From assembly GCA_023634235.1 (NCBI GenBank), contig JAMKCF010000053.1:62001-126000 (forward strand): a DNA stretch of 64,000 nt. Reading direction: 5' to 3'. Below the pieces are notes generated by a model. That model saw nothing but the letters and a program-made list of their open reading frames with translations. It was not told the origin of the DNA and did no database searches. Origin of the DNA: Pisaster brevispinus. Its lineage: Eukaryota; Echinodermata; Asteroidea; Forcipulatida; Asteriidae. The translations under genes and the position numbers were made by a program. Numbering within the stretch: the stretch's first letter is position 1; each line of letters opens with the position of its first letter. Below, piece after piece: positions 55,901-64,000 of this stretch.

Positions 55901-58900
55901 ACAAAAAAATTGACATTTGAGAATATCATCTGACTACATGTCCTGGATTAATTTTGACAAGACACCTAACTTACCTTCTGCCCCTCCTCCCAGCTGATCC
56001 AGAGGTCCCCCCTGGTCAAGAAGCAAGCGACAGCATGGCGAGCCAGATGGTGGATCCATCCCTCCTGCTTGAGCTGAATCATGCTGGCATCGATGAACGG
56101 ATATCCGGTGCGACCCTGTCAGGTAAAATATCAGAAGAGTGTACATTGATACATACACTGAAGGGGCACTTTTATTAGTTTTACTGCATCTCACACTTCT
56201 CTATTTCTGCATCACTGAGCTCGAGAAAACACGGATTGACATTAGCGTGTGCAAATACATTTCCATGTGTATGTAGCAGTGATGTTCTTCATGAGCTTAC
56301 GGAAGGGCCGTTGTGGGGTCTTTTCACAATGGAACAATGGTCCCCACAAAGTTTTTCTAGGTTCAACTTGGACCCCACAGAGGTATTCTTTAGAAAAGGG
56401 AATAATAAACCAACAACAGCAGGACCCCACATATATCCGATCGATAAGGTTTTGTGTATGTGTAAACCTGCGCGACAGTTCAACAATTGCTTCGTAAAAT
56501 GCAGGCATAGTAGCTATTACCCGCATTACGGGAAAGAACCATTAAAGAATTTCTGAGTATTGACCCCCAAAAATTGGTAACCATTCATCCTTTTCACCCA
56601 TTTGGTGTGTTTACATTGAATTACTTGGGTTATTAAACGTAATGGATGAGCAGTTAATCTGCCTGGGACAGTCAGCAGCCCTACTGGTTTGTGCATGATC
56701 CAAATATGTCCACTTTCCGGATAAGCAATTACATGGTGTGAGCTGTCAGACGAAAAGGATGTTTCAATTGAGCCTCTTTCTTTAATGGAGCTTTCCCGTA
56801 ATGCATGCGATAGTCTACTACATGTATGACGTATATTCACCTTATGCGGGACTGTTGCCCATGTGATACTCTATTACACATGCATATTTAACCTGTGCGT
56901 GAATACTCGAGCGTGCGCTTGGTAAACAGCAAAAAATGGCATATGGCGCGTGATGGTGATTGGACCAGTGAGAATCCGGCTCTCGATCATGAATATGTAT
57001 GAGGTATAGTAATAATGGTTTAGCCATGCACCTGTTTCCAAGCTTGAAGTAACTCTTCGTTGGTATCCCATGGTACCTGGAGACAGACTGAATTCCCTTC
57101 CTCTTATCAAAGTTGGGTGTCCCTGCCGCTGCGATGTAGTAGAACTCTCTCCATAGGAGCTGACCGTGGAGGGAAACTGGGGGCTTGCTGTGTGCTTTCT
57201 GTCAAAAACAATGCGCACGGCTAGTCATTAATTTGGGGTCGAACAAAGACAAATTGACCAGAGTAGGATTTGAACCTGCAACCTCTGGATTGCCATGTTG
57301 GTGCTCTACCAACTAAGCCATCTAGTCCTAATGTTGGCTCATATTTCTTCCCTTTCGGTGTGACTCATAAATTTTGAAAATTGTGTTAATTTATATTTTA
57401 GTATCAAGTAATAAACCACAAGGGAAACTGACTGGGTAAATTTTTAATTAATTTGGGTTTGAACAGAGAAATTGACTAAAGTGGGACTTGAACCAACGAC
57501 CTCCGGATTAATGTACCGGCGCTCTACCAACTGAGCTATCCAGCCCTATATTTTATATTTGAGTGTGTGAATGAATGTAACTTCATTTGACAATTTAACT
57601 GGTTGTGACCACTACAATTAATAAACTAGACATAAGTTTTTGTTGCATAACAAAAACAAGGTGTTCGGTGTAGACATTTTCGAGTTAGCAGAGGTAGTGT
57701 TTTCAAAGAAAAAACGAATAAACATAGCTTAGGACGACAAATTGATGCGTAAAGTGAATGTTAAAAGATTTCGAAATTAAAAAATAAAACACTTTGATAA
57801 ATTTAAAAACTTATGAAATCATTCCATTTTCATAGCTCATTTTTTATCAAGACATTGAGATTCATAAGCATCTGCTAAGTTTTTGAAATTGTAACAGGTT
57901 TTAAGTTATTGTTTTGCTTGAATTGAAAGACCTATAGGTAAAACTTTTTTTATATAGAGGGACCATCTGATTTTAAGATCATATTGTTTGCAGGCCTCAA
58001 AATGAGGACCGGGGTGATTATTTTCACTTAAGCTTTTAGTTTTGACCAGAATTGAAGTTCACAGGGAGATTTGTGTTATCATTGGGGATGGTGCAAGTTA
58101 TGCATGTAACAATTTTGGTTCTCCGTATATAAATTGTTTACATATTATAGGTAATTTTATGTAAGGACGCCATCGAGTCGTCATCATCCCGAAAATAACT
58201 GCGGTTTCATTTACACACTCAGGTCTAAGTACATGTAAAGTTTTAGGTCTCAACCCTTTTTTGGTTAATGGGATATGAGGTTTTTAAGTATGGAATACTC
58301 ATCTTTCAGTAAAGGTCACTGAGAGTCAACTTTGGAGGTGTAAAATAATTTTAAAAATACACTCCAGGGTCTTTCACATGATCCAAAGATCTGGTATGTA
58401 GCAGTTATGTTTTTTCAGATGTTTTTTTGTAAAATGTAAACATTGATTTAATGTTATGACGTCATTGATGACGTCATCATGACAAAAACCTAAGTGGTTT
58501 CATTGACACAATAAGGTTTAAGTTCATGATTAGCTTAAAGTCAAAACCCTTTTTGGTTCACGAGATATGATTTTTTTCATACACAGTACATACTCATATT
58601 CAACCTGAACGGGGATTAGCATCAATTCAATCCGATAGTTGAAAAATACTATGATAAAATAATATTTTTTGAAAGTAAAAAAAACCCCAAAAACCACTAA
58701 ACAAGTTCATTGATGAATCAAATCAACATATTGTAGACGAAAAAAGGAATGCCCCCTCTTGTTAACGGTGATTTTGAAATAAAGCTTACCATTTTAATTA
58801 CCGTGTCTGAAGGGCATACTTAGCGGGCCTAGAGCGCATTTGGCAGGCATGGTCACGTCGATCAACGTGACGTGGGTCTTGGTGTTTGATGAGAAACGAA

Positions 58901-61641
58901 CCAATGTCGTTCTTTTTCAGTCGAAGTTTTTGGCACTTAGTAAAAGTCATACAAATCCCTAAAGCAGGTGGACATCTCAGTAAATCCTCCTTTATATTCC
59001 TTGTTTTCCATTAAGCCATCAGACGAGCACAGCGGAACTAAATTTAAACTGAACTTTGAACGAGTTTGGGTTTCAGTGCGGGACAACGTGTTAATACATA
59101 CACGAGTAAACAACGTAATGATGTTCAATGGGCTTTCCAGGATTTGCACACAATGTATGGCTACATGCTGCACGCTGTGCGGTTTTGTGTGCACGTCATG
59201 CCGGATTGGATGCCACACTGTGGGCTCGGTATTGGATTAGAATTCAACATTTTAACGCTCGTTTTCACCTAGAAATACACCTTAAAATCTATTCGTTCCT
59301 ATGTACGAAATGATTAGTATGCAATGTTCTTTAGATTCAAAAAAAAAGAAAGAATTGAAAGTCTGCGGTCTTTGAGTTATGTTTGTTGTTAGAAAAAGCT
59401 GGAAATTTGAGAACAATTAATTACTTTTAATTACCTAATAAATCATCAGATGACGTTATCATTACGTGAAAACTTGTGTTTCATCCACTAATCATGTGCA
59501 AAATGGTTGCCAAGTTTCATGACCATATGAGCTTGGGAAGAAGCAAAACATTAGCGGACAACGTTGGTGTGTATTTTTTTTAGAACAAACATAAGAATAC
59601 ACTAGACATAATTTTTTGTTCCATAACAAAAACAAGGTGTTCGGTATAGACATTTTCGAGTTAGCAGAGGTAGTGTTTTCAAAGCAAAAACCGAAAAAAC
59701 TTAGTACGACAAATTGATACGTAAAGTGAATGGTAGAAGATTTCGTATTTGAAATAAAAAACTTTGATAAATTAAAAAACTGATTAAATCATTCCGTTTT
59801 CATAGCTCATTTTATTATCAAAACATTGAGATTCATAGTTATTGTTTTGCTGGAATTGACAGTCCTATGGGTAAAACTGTATTCGATATAGAGGGACCAT
59901 CTGATTTCAAGATCATATTGTTTGCAGGCCTCAAAACGAAGACCGGGAGTGATTATTTTCACTTAAGCTCTCAGTTTTGACCAGAATTGAAGCTCACAGG
60001 GAGACACAGTTTGTGTAATCATTGGGGATGGTGCAAGTTATGTATATACAAATTTGGTTCTCCGGATAAAAGTTAATTTAATGTAAGGACGCCATCGAGT
60101 CGTCATCATCCCGAAAATAACTGCAGTTTCATCTACACACTCGGGTCTAAGTATGTAAAGTTGTAGGTCTCAACCCTTTTTTGGTTAATGGGATATGAAG
60201 TTTTTAAGTATGGAATAAGCATCTTTCAGTTTCGACCAGAAGTAAAGGTCACAGAGCTGCATAGGGTCACACTTTGTGTAAAATTAAAAAAATACACTCC
60301 ATGGTCTTTCACATGGACCAAAGATCTGGTATGTAGCAGTTATAGTTTTCCAGATATGTTTTTTTGTAAAAATTAAACATTGATTCAATGTTATGACGTC
60401 ATTGGTGACGTAATCATGCCGAAAACCTATGTGGTTTCATTGACACACTAAGGTCTAAGTACATGGTTAGCATAAAGTCAAAACCCTTTTTGGTTCAAGA
60501 GTTATGTTTTTTTTCCATACACAGTACATATACATAATATACCTGAGCGGGGATTAGCATCAATTCAATCCGATAGTTGAAAATTAAACCATGACAAAAA
60601 TAATGATTTTTGAAAGTAAAAAAACAAAATAAAAAACACTAGGCAAGTTCATGGATATCAACATTATTGTAGACAAAAAAGGAATGCCCCCTCTTTTTAA
60701 CGGTGATTTTGAAATAAAGCTTACCATTTTAATCACTGTGTCTGAAGGGCATACTCAGAGGGCCTAGAGCGCCTTTGGCAGGCATGGTCACGTCGATCAA
60801 CGTGACGTGGGTCTCGGTGTTTGATGAGAAACAAACCAATGTCGTTCTTTTTCAGTTGAAGTTTTTGTCATTTAGTCAAAGTCATACAAATCCCTAAAGC
60901 AGGTGGACATCTCAGTAAAACCTCCTCTTTTATTCCTTGTTTTCCATTAAGCCATCAGACGAGCACAGCGGAACTAAATTCACACTGAACTTTGAATGAG
61001 TTTGAGTTTTTTATGTGCGGGACACGTGTTGTTACAACGTACAAGAATAAGCAACGCAATGATACATTTCCGTTGTGTGGGACTGTGTGCACAGGCTTCG
61101 TGGACTTTGAACCTTATGAATAATGGAGCGGACAGTCAGTTACAGCGCTTTTCTCCATACACACATAAACTGCGGTTAATACTAATTTTGGCTGTAACAC
61201 CCATTTAGGACCAGAAGTTAAGGTCATATTGGCATCATTTCTGTGCAAAAGTTTCGGAAGGATCATAGATCTACAATCTGATGTGAAAATTGTGACGAAA
61301 CGATCAGTAGTTTTTGAGATATGAATTTTGTAAATATTCAACTTCCGGTTTGAACCGGAAGTCAAGGTCAAATGAGGTCGCGTTCAGTGTAGCGTTTTTA
61401 GAGTCATACCAGGCCTATCCGATGATGTATAGATTGTGAAAATCCATTGTGTAGTTTTGGAGTTATGATTTTTTCAAATATTAAACTTTGATTTAACGTA
61501 ACTCGACACCTGATGACGTCATCATGACGTAACTGACGCGGTTTCATCTCCTAATAAATATCTAACTAAATATGAAGTTTCAAGTTCAAATGAGCTTGGA
61601 AAGGGTGCTTTTGTTAGCGGACAAGGGACGCTGAGAAGAAG

Positions 61642-61673
<32 letters not shown>

Positions 61674-62097
61674 TTAAGAAAAAAAAAAAAAAAAAGAACA
61701 ATAATAAGAGGTGTTCCGGGCTGAATGCCCAAACACCTAATCAGAAAGATACATTTTCATTTGAAATCTGGACTACTAAAACTTCCTGGGGGCAAGTTAA
61801 ACAAGTTCACTGGTCTGGTGGGATACTTTACAAAAAGCTTAAGCACAAAACCTGTAAAATACAACTTTTTACATTTATACTACAAGGTAATTTTGCTTCA
61901 TAAGAAGTTTTCAAGAGCTGTCTTCTTTCTCAACAGATTGAGCAGACGATTACCTTGCGAGTGTAGACATCTTGAATGCCGTGGTAGAAGGTTCTTGCCG
62001 ACACACAGCCAAACTTGAGGTAAGGACTCGGTACAGTGGTGCTAGGCTTCAAGGTGTTGGGTTCTGTCTTTGGCTTCTCAAACTTACACACCCAATC
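52830..62097 (-). CDS. (6-4) photolyase gene, 3' part, partial and with one frameshift
   Basis: Exons at 61954-62097, 57032-57198, 55975-56115 and 54606-54757, and a terminal exon at 52830-52909, on the minus strand. The product would repair UV-induced (6-4) pyrimidine photoproducts, using FAD and blue light. Strings such as [34 protein letters not shown] and [19 protein letters not shown] are the FAD-binding core; the [12 protein letters not shown] and SLNAGNW forms fit (6-4) photolyase better than vertebrate-type cryptochrome. The N-terminal photolyase domain lies beyond the exon at 62097 and was not found up to 64000. The exon encoding the family's YIYEPW region, expected between 54606 and 52909, was not found. 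Exon 57032-57198 is one base short. Confidence 0.85.
54215..54403. mobile_element. 189-bp MITE with CCTGGGCCAA ends
   Basis: CCTGGGCCAAATGTCATAGA and AGCTGCTT at the left are matched by AAGCAGCTCTGTGAAGTTGG and CCCAGG at the right. Inside are TGCTAAGCAGAAATTTG-type words. It sits inside, or abuts, the SINE remnant at 54404-54480. Confidence 0.8.
54404..54480 (-). mobile_element. tRNA-like SINE head
   Basis: On the minus strand it reads GTGGCTGAACGGTTTAGTCC, ATCGGACTCAAGTTCTGATG and GGCTGAGTCATCAGGGGTTA. It matches the head region of the SINEs at 29535 and 32270. The B box and tail are cut by the MITE at 54215-54403. Confidence 0.65.
54606..54757 (-). CDS. (6-4) photolyase exon, end of the flavin pocket
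   Basis: 152 nt, phase 0 to phase 2, acceptor CAATCGCAACAG and donor ATCAG/GTGAAC. It reads [20 protein letters not shown], then [20 protein letters not shown] and [11 protein letters not shown]. It contains the Asn near flavin N5 (SLNAGNW) and two Trp residues of the electron-transfer chain. Intact. Confidence 0.93.
54981..55235. repeat. 117-bp tandem repeat, 2.2 copies
   Basis: ATGGTCAGACAGTAGGAG, TTGACTGTGTACTGTGTAGA and TGCATTCACC recur at 54981, 55098 and (start only) 55216. Confidence 0.85.
55236..55974. other. Intron of the photolyase gene; no other feature seen
   Basis: Lies between the exon at 54606-54757 and the donor of the exon at 55975-56115. Open frames on the plus strand are unsupported. 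Confidence 0.5.
55975..56115 (-). CDS. (6-4) photolyase exon with catalytic histidines
   Basis: 141 nt, phase 0 at both ends, acceptor TTTTACCTGACAG and donor CAGAAG/GTAAG. It reads [20 protein letters not shown], then [17 protein letters not shown] and [10 protein letters not shown]. The His residues of the HHLARH segment are the ones known to act in (6-4) repair and line the flavin pocket. Intact. Confidence 0.93.
56116..57031. other. Intron of the photolyase gene with a MITE
   Basis: Bounded by GTGCAT (donor side) and TTACCTGACAG (acceptor side) on the minus strand. Holds the TIR element at 56523-56804. Confidence 0.6.
56523..56804. mobile_element. MITE with GCATTACGGGAAAG ends (282 bp)
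   Basis: GCATTACGGGAAAG..CCATTAAAGAA on the left is matched in inverse order by TTCTTTAATGG..CTTTCCCGTAATGC on the right (25 of 27 positions). No coding capacity. True outer ends may extend a little further. Confidence 0.8.
57032..57198 (-). CDS. (6-4) photolyase exon with a 1-nt deletion
   Basis: Acceptor TTTTTGACAG, donor AAACAG/GTGCAT. The first half reads [20 protein letters not shown] then GTPNFDK. The second half, [20 protein letters not shown], is in another frame. The exon is 167 nt, whereas its phase-0 neighbours require a multiple of three (168). The missing base lies around 57098-57104, where the family has a Met codon after FDK. LLWREF contains one of the electron-transfer tryptophans. 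Confidence 0.85.
57243..57331 (-). mobile_element. tRNA-derived SINE (family 2)
   Basis: On the minus strand it reads GGACTAGATGGCTTAGTTGG, TAGAGCACCAACATGG and GGTTCAAATCCTACTCTGGT. The ends GACTAG and CTGGTC can pair as an acceptor stem. It is followed by CAATTTGTCTTTGTTCGACC. A second copy lies at 57455-57545. It retains a tRNA fold but has a shared tail, so it is a SINE rather than a functional tRNA. Confidence 0.8.
57455..57545 (-). mobile_element. tRNA-derived SINE (family 2), second copy
   Basis: On the minus strand it reads GGGCTGGATAGCTCAGTTGG, TAGAGCGCCGGTACATTAAT and CCGGAGGTCGTTGGTTCAAG, then CAATTTCTCTGTTCAAACCC. The A box (TAGCTCAGTTGG) and B box (GGTTCAAGTCC) are well kept. 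The anticodon loop has 9 nt, which argues against a working tRNA. The head resembles tRNA-Thr; this is inference. Confidence 0.8.
57620..59130. repeat. Long intronic repeat, copy 1
   Basis: It begins near AACAAAAACAAGGTGTTCGG and ends near GAGCACAGCGGAACTAAATT plus ~100 bp. The same sequence recurs about 1978 bp downstream with roughly 90% identity by eye. It contains a TGACGTCATTGATGACGTCA pair near 58457-58480. Confidence 0.85.
59605..61060. repeat. Long intronic repeat, copy 2
   Basis: Direct copy of 57620-59130 with small indels. The CRE-like pair reads TGACGTCATTGGTGACGTAA here, so one half has decayed. Confidence 0.85.
61200..61735. repeat. Diverged 3' part of the same repeat, ending in GAA and A tracts and a hairpin
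   Basis: Shares TGACGTCATCATGACG and the phrases AGAAGT.AAGGTCA and GAGATATGA with the copies upstream. It includes a near-perfect palindrome ACTTCCGGTT-TG-AACCGGAAGT at 61341-61362, a GAA tract at 61633-61670, an A tract, and a terminal inverted repeat AGGTGTTCCGGGC / GCCCAAACACCT at about 61709-61738. Confidence 0.65.
61954..62097 (-). CDS. (6-4) photolyase exon, start of the FAD-binding domain
   Basis: 144 nt, phase 0 at both ends, acceptor GTTTAAG and donor CGCAAG/GTAATC. It encodes [20 protein letters not shown] then [20 protein letters not shown]. The family usually has [13 protein letters not shown]; here the Leu is Pro. This segment begins the helical FAD-binding domain. Open and well preserved. 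Confidence 0.85.
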
Positions 62098-62447
62098 CTT
62101 AAACAGAACCAAAAAAATCGAAATTGTGAAGGTTGTTACACCCTAGTTAAAGATGCCAGGTCAAATATTTTACCTAAATATTAACATTTATAGATTCAAG
62201 AAGAGCTATAAGCTGATCTTTCAAGGTATTGCACACACACAAATCTGCCAATGATATTAGTGGTACTAAATTAAAAACTCACAATATCTAACAATAATTT
62301 TAGCCATGTACAAACAATTTTGCATGCTACATGAGAAAAAAATTGACCCCAAAAAATTTCTTTCGGCGACAATCGGGCCATGCAACTGTAAGTCATTAGT
62401 CTGGAGCATCGTGTTGAATGATTAGGAGAGCTTGTCACCAGGCACGT

Positions 62448-62525
62448 TCAGAGGTCACGGTCTAGTGGTAGGTCACCTGCTCCAGAATGGTGGGGGTCTA
62501 GGGTTCAAATCCTACATTAATAGTA
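62448..62525 (+). mobile_element. tRNA-like SINE head
   Basis: It reads GTCACGGTCTAGTGGTAGGT, CACCTGCTCCAGAATGG and GGGTTCAAATCCTACATTAA. The A and B boxes are in tRNA-like spacing. No 3' acceptor-stem match. Confidence 0.6.
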
Positions 62526-63654
62526 TGCGTGTGGATTTCCGTCAACAGGACTTTGGAAAACACAGAGTATACAGTGCTTAACACACTTCAGTGTGAGGTA
62601 AAATCATGAAGTTATATTCGTTATTCCCAATGCAATTATAACAACTATTAAGTCAGACAAGAGTGCTTAACAATTTTTTGCAAAGCAAAAATTAAAGCAG
62701 ACAACCAGCTGCAAATGATACATCATGACATGGTCTTTTGGCGGGTAACTTTTTTCTGGTATTAAAAGCACATTGTTGTGTGCTTTGTTATTGTTGTGTG
62801 CTTAAGCAGCTACATGAATTGGAATTAGCAATTAAAATAAGTAATAGTGATTTGGGGTCTTCTTGCTATTTGCTCAACTTTGACGATATTTCAGATGGAA
62901 CTATTTAACTTTCAAACTGTTGGACTCTGATTATGGTGGTATGCCTGATCCCATGTAAAGCATGATCAATTTACAAGTGCAGTCCTCAGTCCAACATAAT
63001 TTTTATTAAATGCAGATAACTTTGGAATTTGAGGGGTTGTGGTTGGTTTTACGGTTCATCAAAACTAAGCGTCCCACAACTGGCAGATTCCAGATTTCTA
63101 AATGTGGCAAGTGAAAAATGAATGGTCTTGTTCCCTCAGCATGAGTAGGTTTTTTTTTCACCGTGGTTTTACCTGAGAGATAGACCTCCATTGTTTAACT
63201 CACTTATTGACAAATAATTATTTTCTTTTTTTATTCATGTCATTGCATTTTTAAAGTACAGTACATTCCATCTGTGGGAGAAATTCTTTAGCCAATCTTT
63301 TAAATGCACCCAGAAACTCGAAGGGTCATTGTTTATTGGAGCGCAGAGTCAAAAATCAACCAGAAGCACCAGACTCAATTACATATTGCATTAGTAGTTC
63401 TTATATGTTTATTCATTAGCTAAGTCATAGTCCAGGAATGCAGTGCTTAGATTCCTGTGGGTCATTTTCATCGGGCGTTAAAAGCTACCTATGTGTCGAC
63501 CCGCATTTACTGTGTGCAATGCAAAAAGCACTGTGGCTGGCTGTTCCGCTCCATTGATCACATGGTTCATTGATCAGAATGTCCACATTGCCTGATATGA
63601 GGCTTTGTTAGTCTGTTCCACGCAAAATTGCTAAATTATCAGCAGACAACACAC

Positions 63655-63735
63655 TAGCTCGATGGTCTGGTGGTAAGACATCTGCTCTTGCATTGTAAAT
63701 GTCGTGGGTTCGAATCTCACCCGAGTAATTTGCCT
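63655..63735 (+). mobile_element. tRNA-like SINE head
   Basis: It reads AGCTCGATGGTCTGGTGGTA, AGACATCTGCTCTTGCATTG and GTGGGTTCGAATCTCACCCG. The B box GGTTCGAATC is perfect and a GTGGG/CTCAC T-arm stem is present. Acceptor stem pairing is poor, so it is probably a SINE and not a working tRNA. Confidence 0.6.
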
Positions 63736-64000
63736 GTGTTGTTCTTTTTTACGAAACTCGATCAAAAAAGTACCAAAAATACATTGCTTAAAACACATAG
63801 GTAAGAGGTTAAAGGGGTTATCAAAGTCTAGATAAATAATAAGTTTTGAAATCATAATGACGACATCAGTTTTCAAATTTATCAATGTTTCTTATGTGAC
63901 CAGGATGTAATTAGGGTCAATAAGAAAGGATACCGAGGAAGAATAGCCTTGCCGTTCACAATTATTTATTGATCTGGAAAATAGGAGGAGAGAGTCCGTT

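Larger units (their letters stand above)
62098..64000. other. Presumed intron upstream of the photolyase exons; two SINE heads
   Basis: No further photolyase exon was found. A short CTCTCAG/GTAAAACC donor-like site on the minus strand near 63170 has no supported exon. Two tRNA-like elements lie at 62448 and 63655. Confidence 0.5.

Noticed and set aside
54606..56115. Vertebrate-type cryptochrome instead of photolyase
   Set aside because: The residues around [16 protein letters not shown] and [17 protein letters not shown] follow the (6-4) photolyase pattern, not the NAGSWMWLSCSSFF and CYCPVGFGRRTDPNGDY pattern of those cryptochromes.
57243..57545. Two functional tRNA genes
   Set aside because: They share a non-tRNA tail with each other, one has a 9-nt anticodon loop and acceptor pairing is incomplete, so they are SINEs.
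61709..61738. Helitron 3' terminus (hairpin followed by CTAAT)
   Set aside because: The hairpin arms run directly into the CTAA rather than lying 10-12 nt upstream, and no TC 5' end or helicase was seen.
63655..63735. tRNA-Cys gene (a GCA triplet lies in the anticodon region)
   Set aside because: Acceptor stem does not pair and anticodon stem is poor; treated as a SINE head.

Overview
The window looks like nuclear DNA from a marine invertebrate deuterostome, most likely an echinoderm. The reasons are the intron-exon structure, a (6-4) photolyase, a DCAF6-type WD40 gene, abundant tRNA-derived SINEs and TIR elements, and the frequent TAGGCCTAC-type words. The species assignment is inference. 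Most of the window is repeats; real protein-coding signal is sparse.

Layout. 1-15.8 kb: a satellite array of about 36 monomers of roughly 410 or 450 bp, including a clean 1314-bp trimeric higher-order repeat (414-4357) and a 1.57-kb block copied 3736 bp away. 15.8-27.1 kb: intergenic or intronic DNA with one unassigned 82-bp exon (18951-19032), a SINE, several MITE-like elements, a fold-back pair of ATCACATCC arrays with a piggyBac-like MITE nested in the left arm, and a Harbinger-like element that keeps only a Myb/SANT protein. 27.1-31.8 kb: the last five coding exons of a DCAF6 homologue (+ strand), with frame-breaking indels in at least two exons and a 22-bp minisatellite that starts exactly at one of its 5' splice sites. 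33.85-42.64 kb: a complete, apparently intact and young Ty3/gypsy LTR retrotransposon (737-bp LTRs, TGAC target duplication, gag, and pol in the -1 frame). 43.2-45.6 kb: an array of 45-bp hairpin units and a Tc1/mariner-like non-autonomous element. 52.8-62.1 kb: five exons of a (6-4) photolyase on the - strand, one with a 1-nt deletion and with one expected exon not found. Its large intron holds two SINEs and a 1.5-kb duplicated repeat.

How it fits together. The two cellular genes point toward each other from either side of the retrotransposon: DCAF6-like (+) ends at 31785 and photolyase (-) ends at 52830. The DCAF6-like protein would be a substrate receptor for CUL4-DDB1 ubiquitin ligase; the photolyase repairs UV (6-4) photoproducts using FAD and light. 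Both carry frame-breaking indels, so either these copies are decaying or the assembly has uncorrected indels. No prokaryote-style operons, CRISPR arrays or rRNA genes were seen. All identifications are from reading the sequence; no database search was run.
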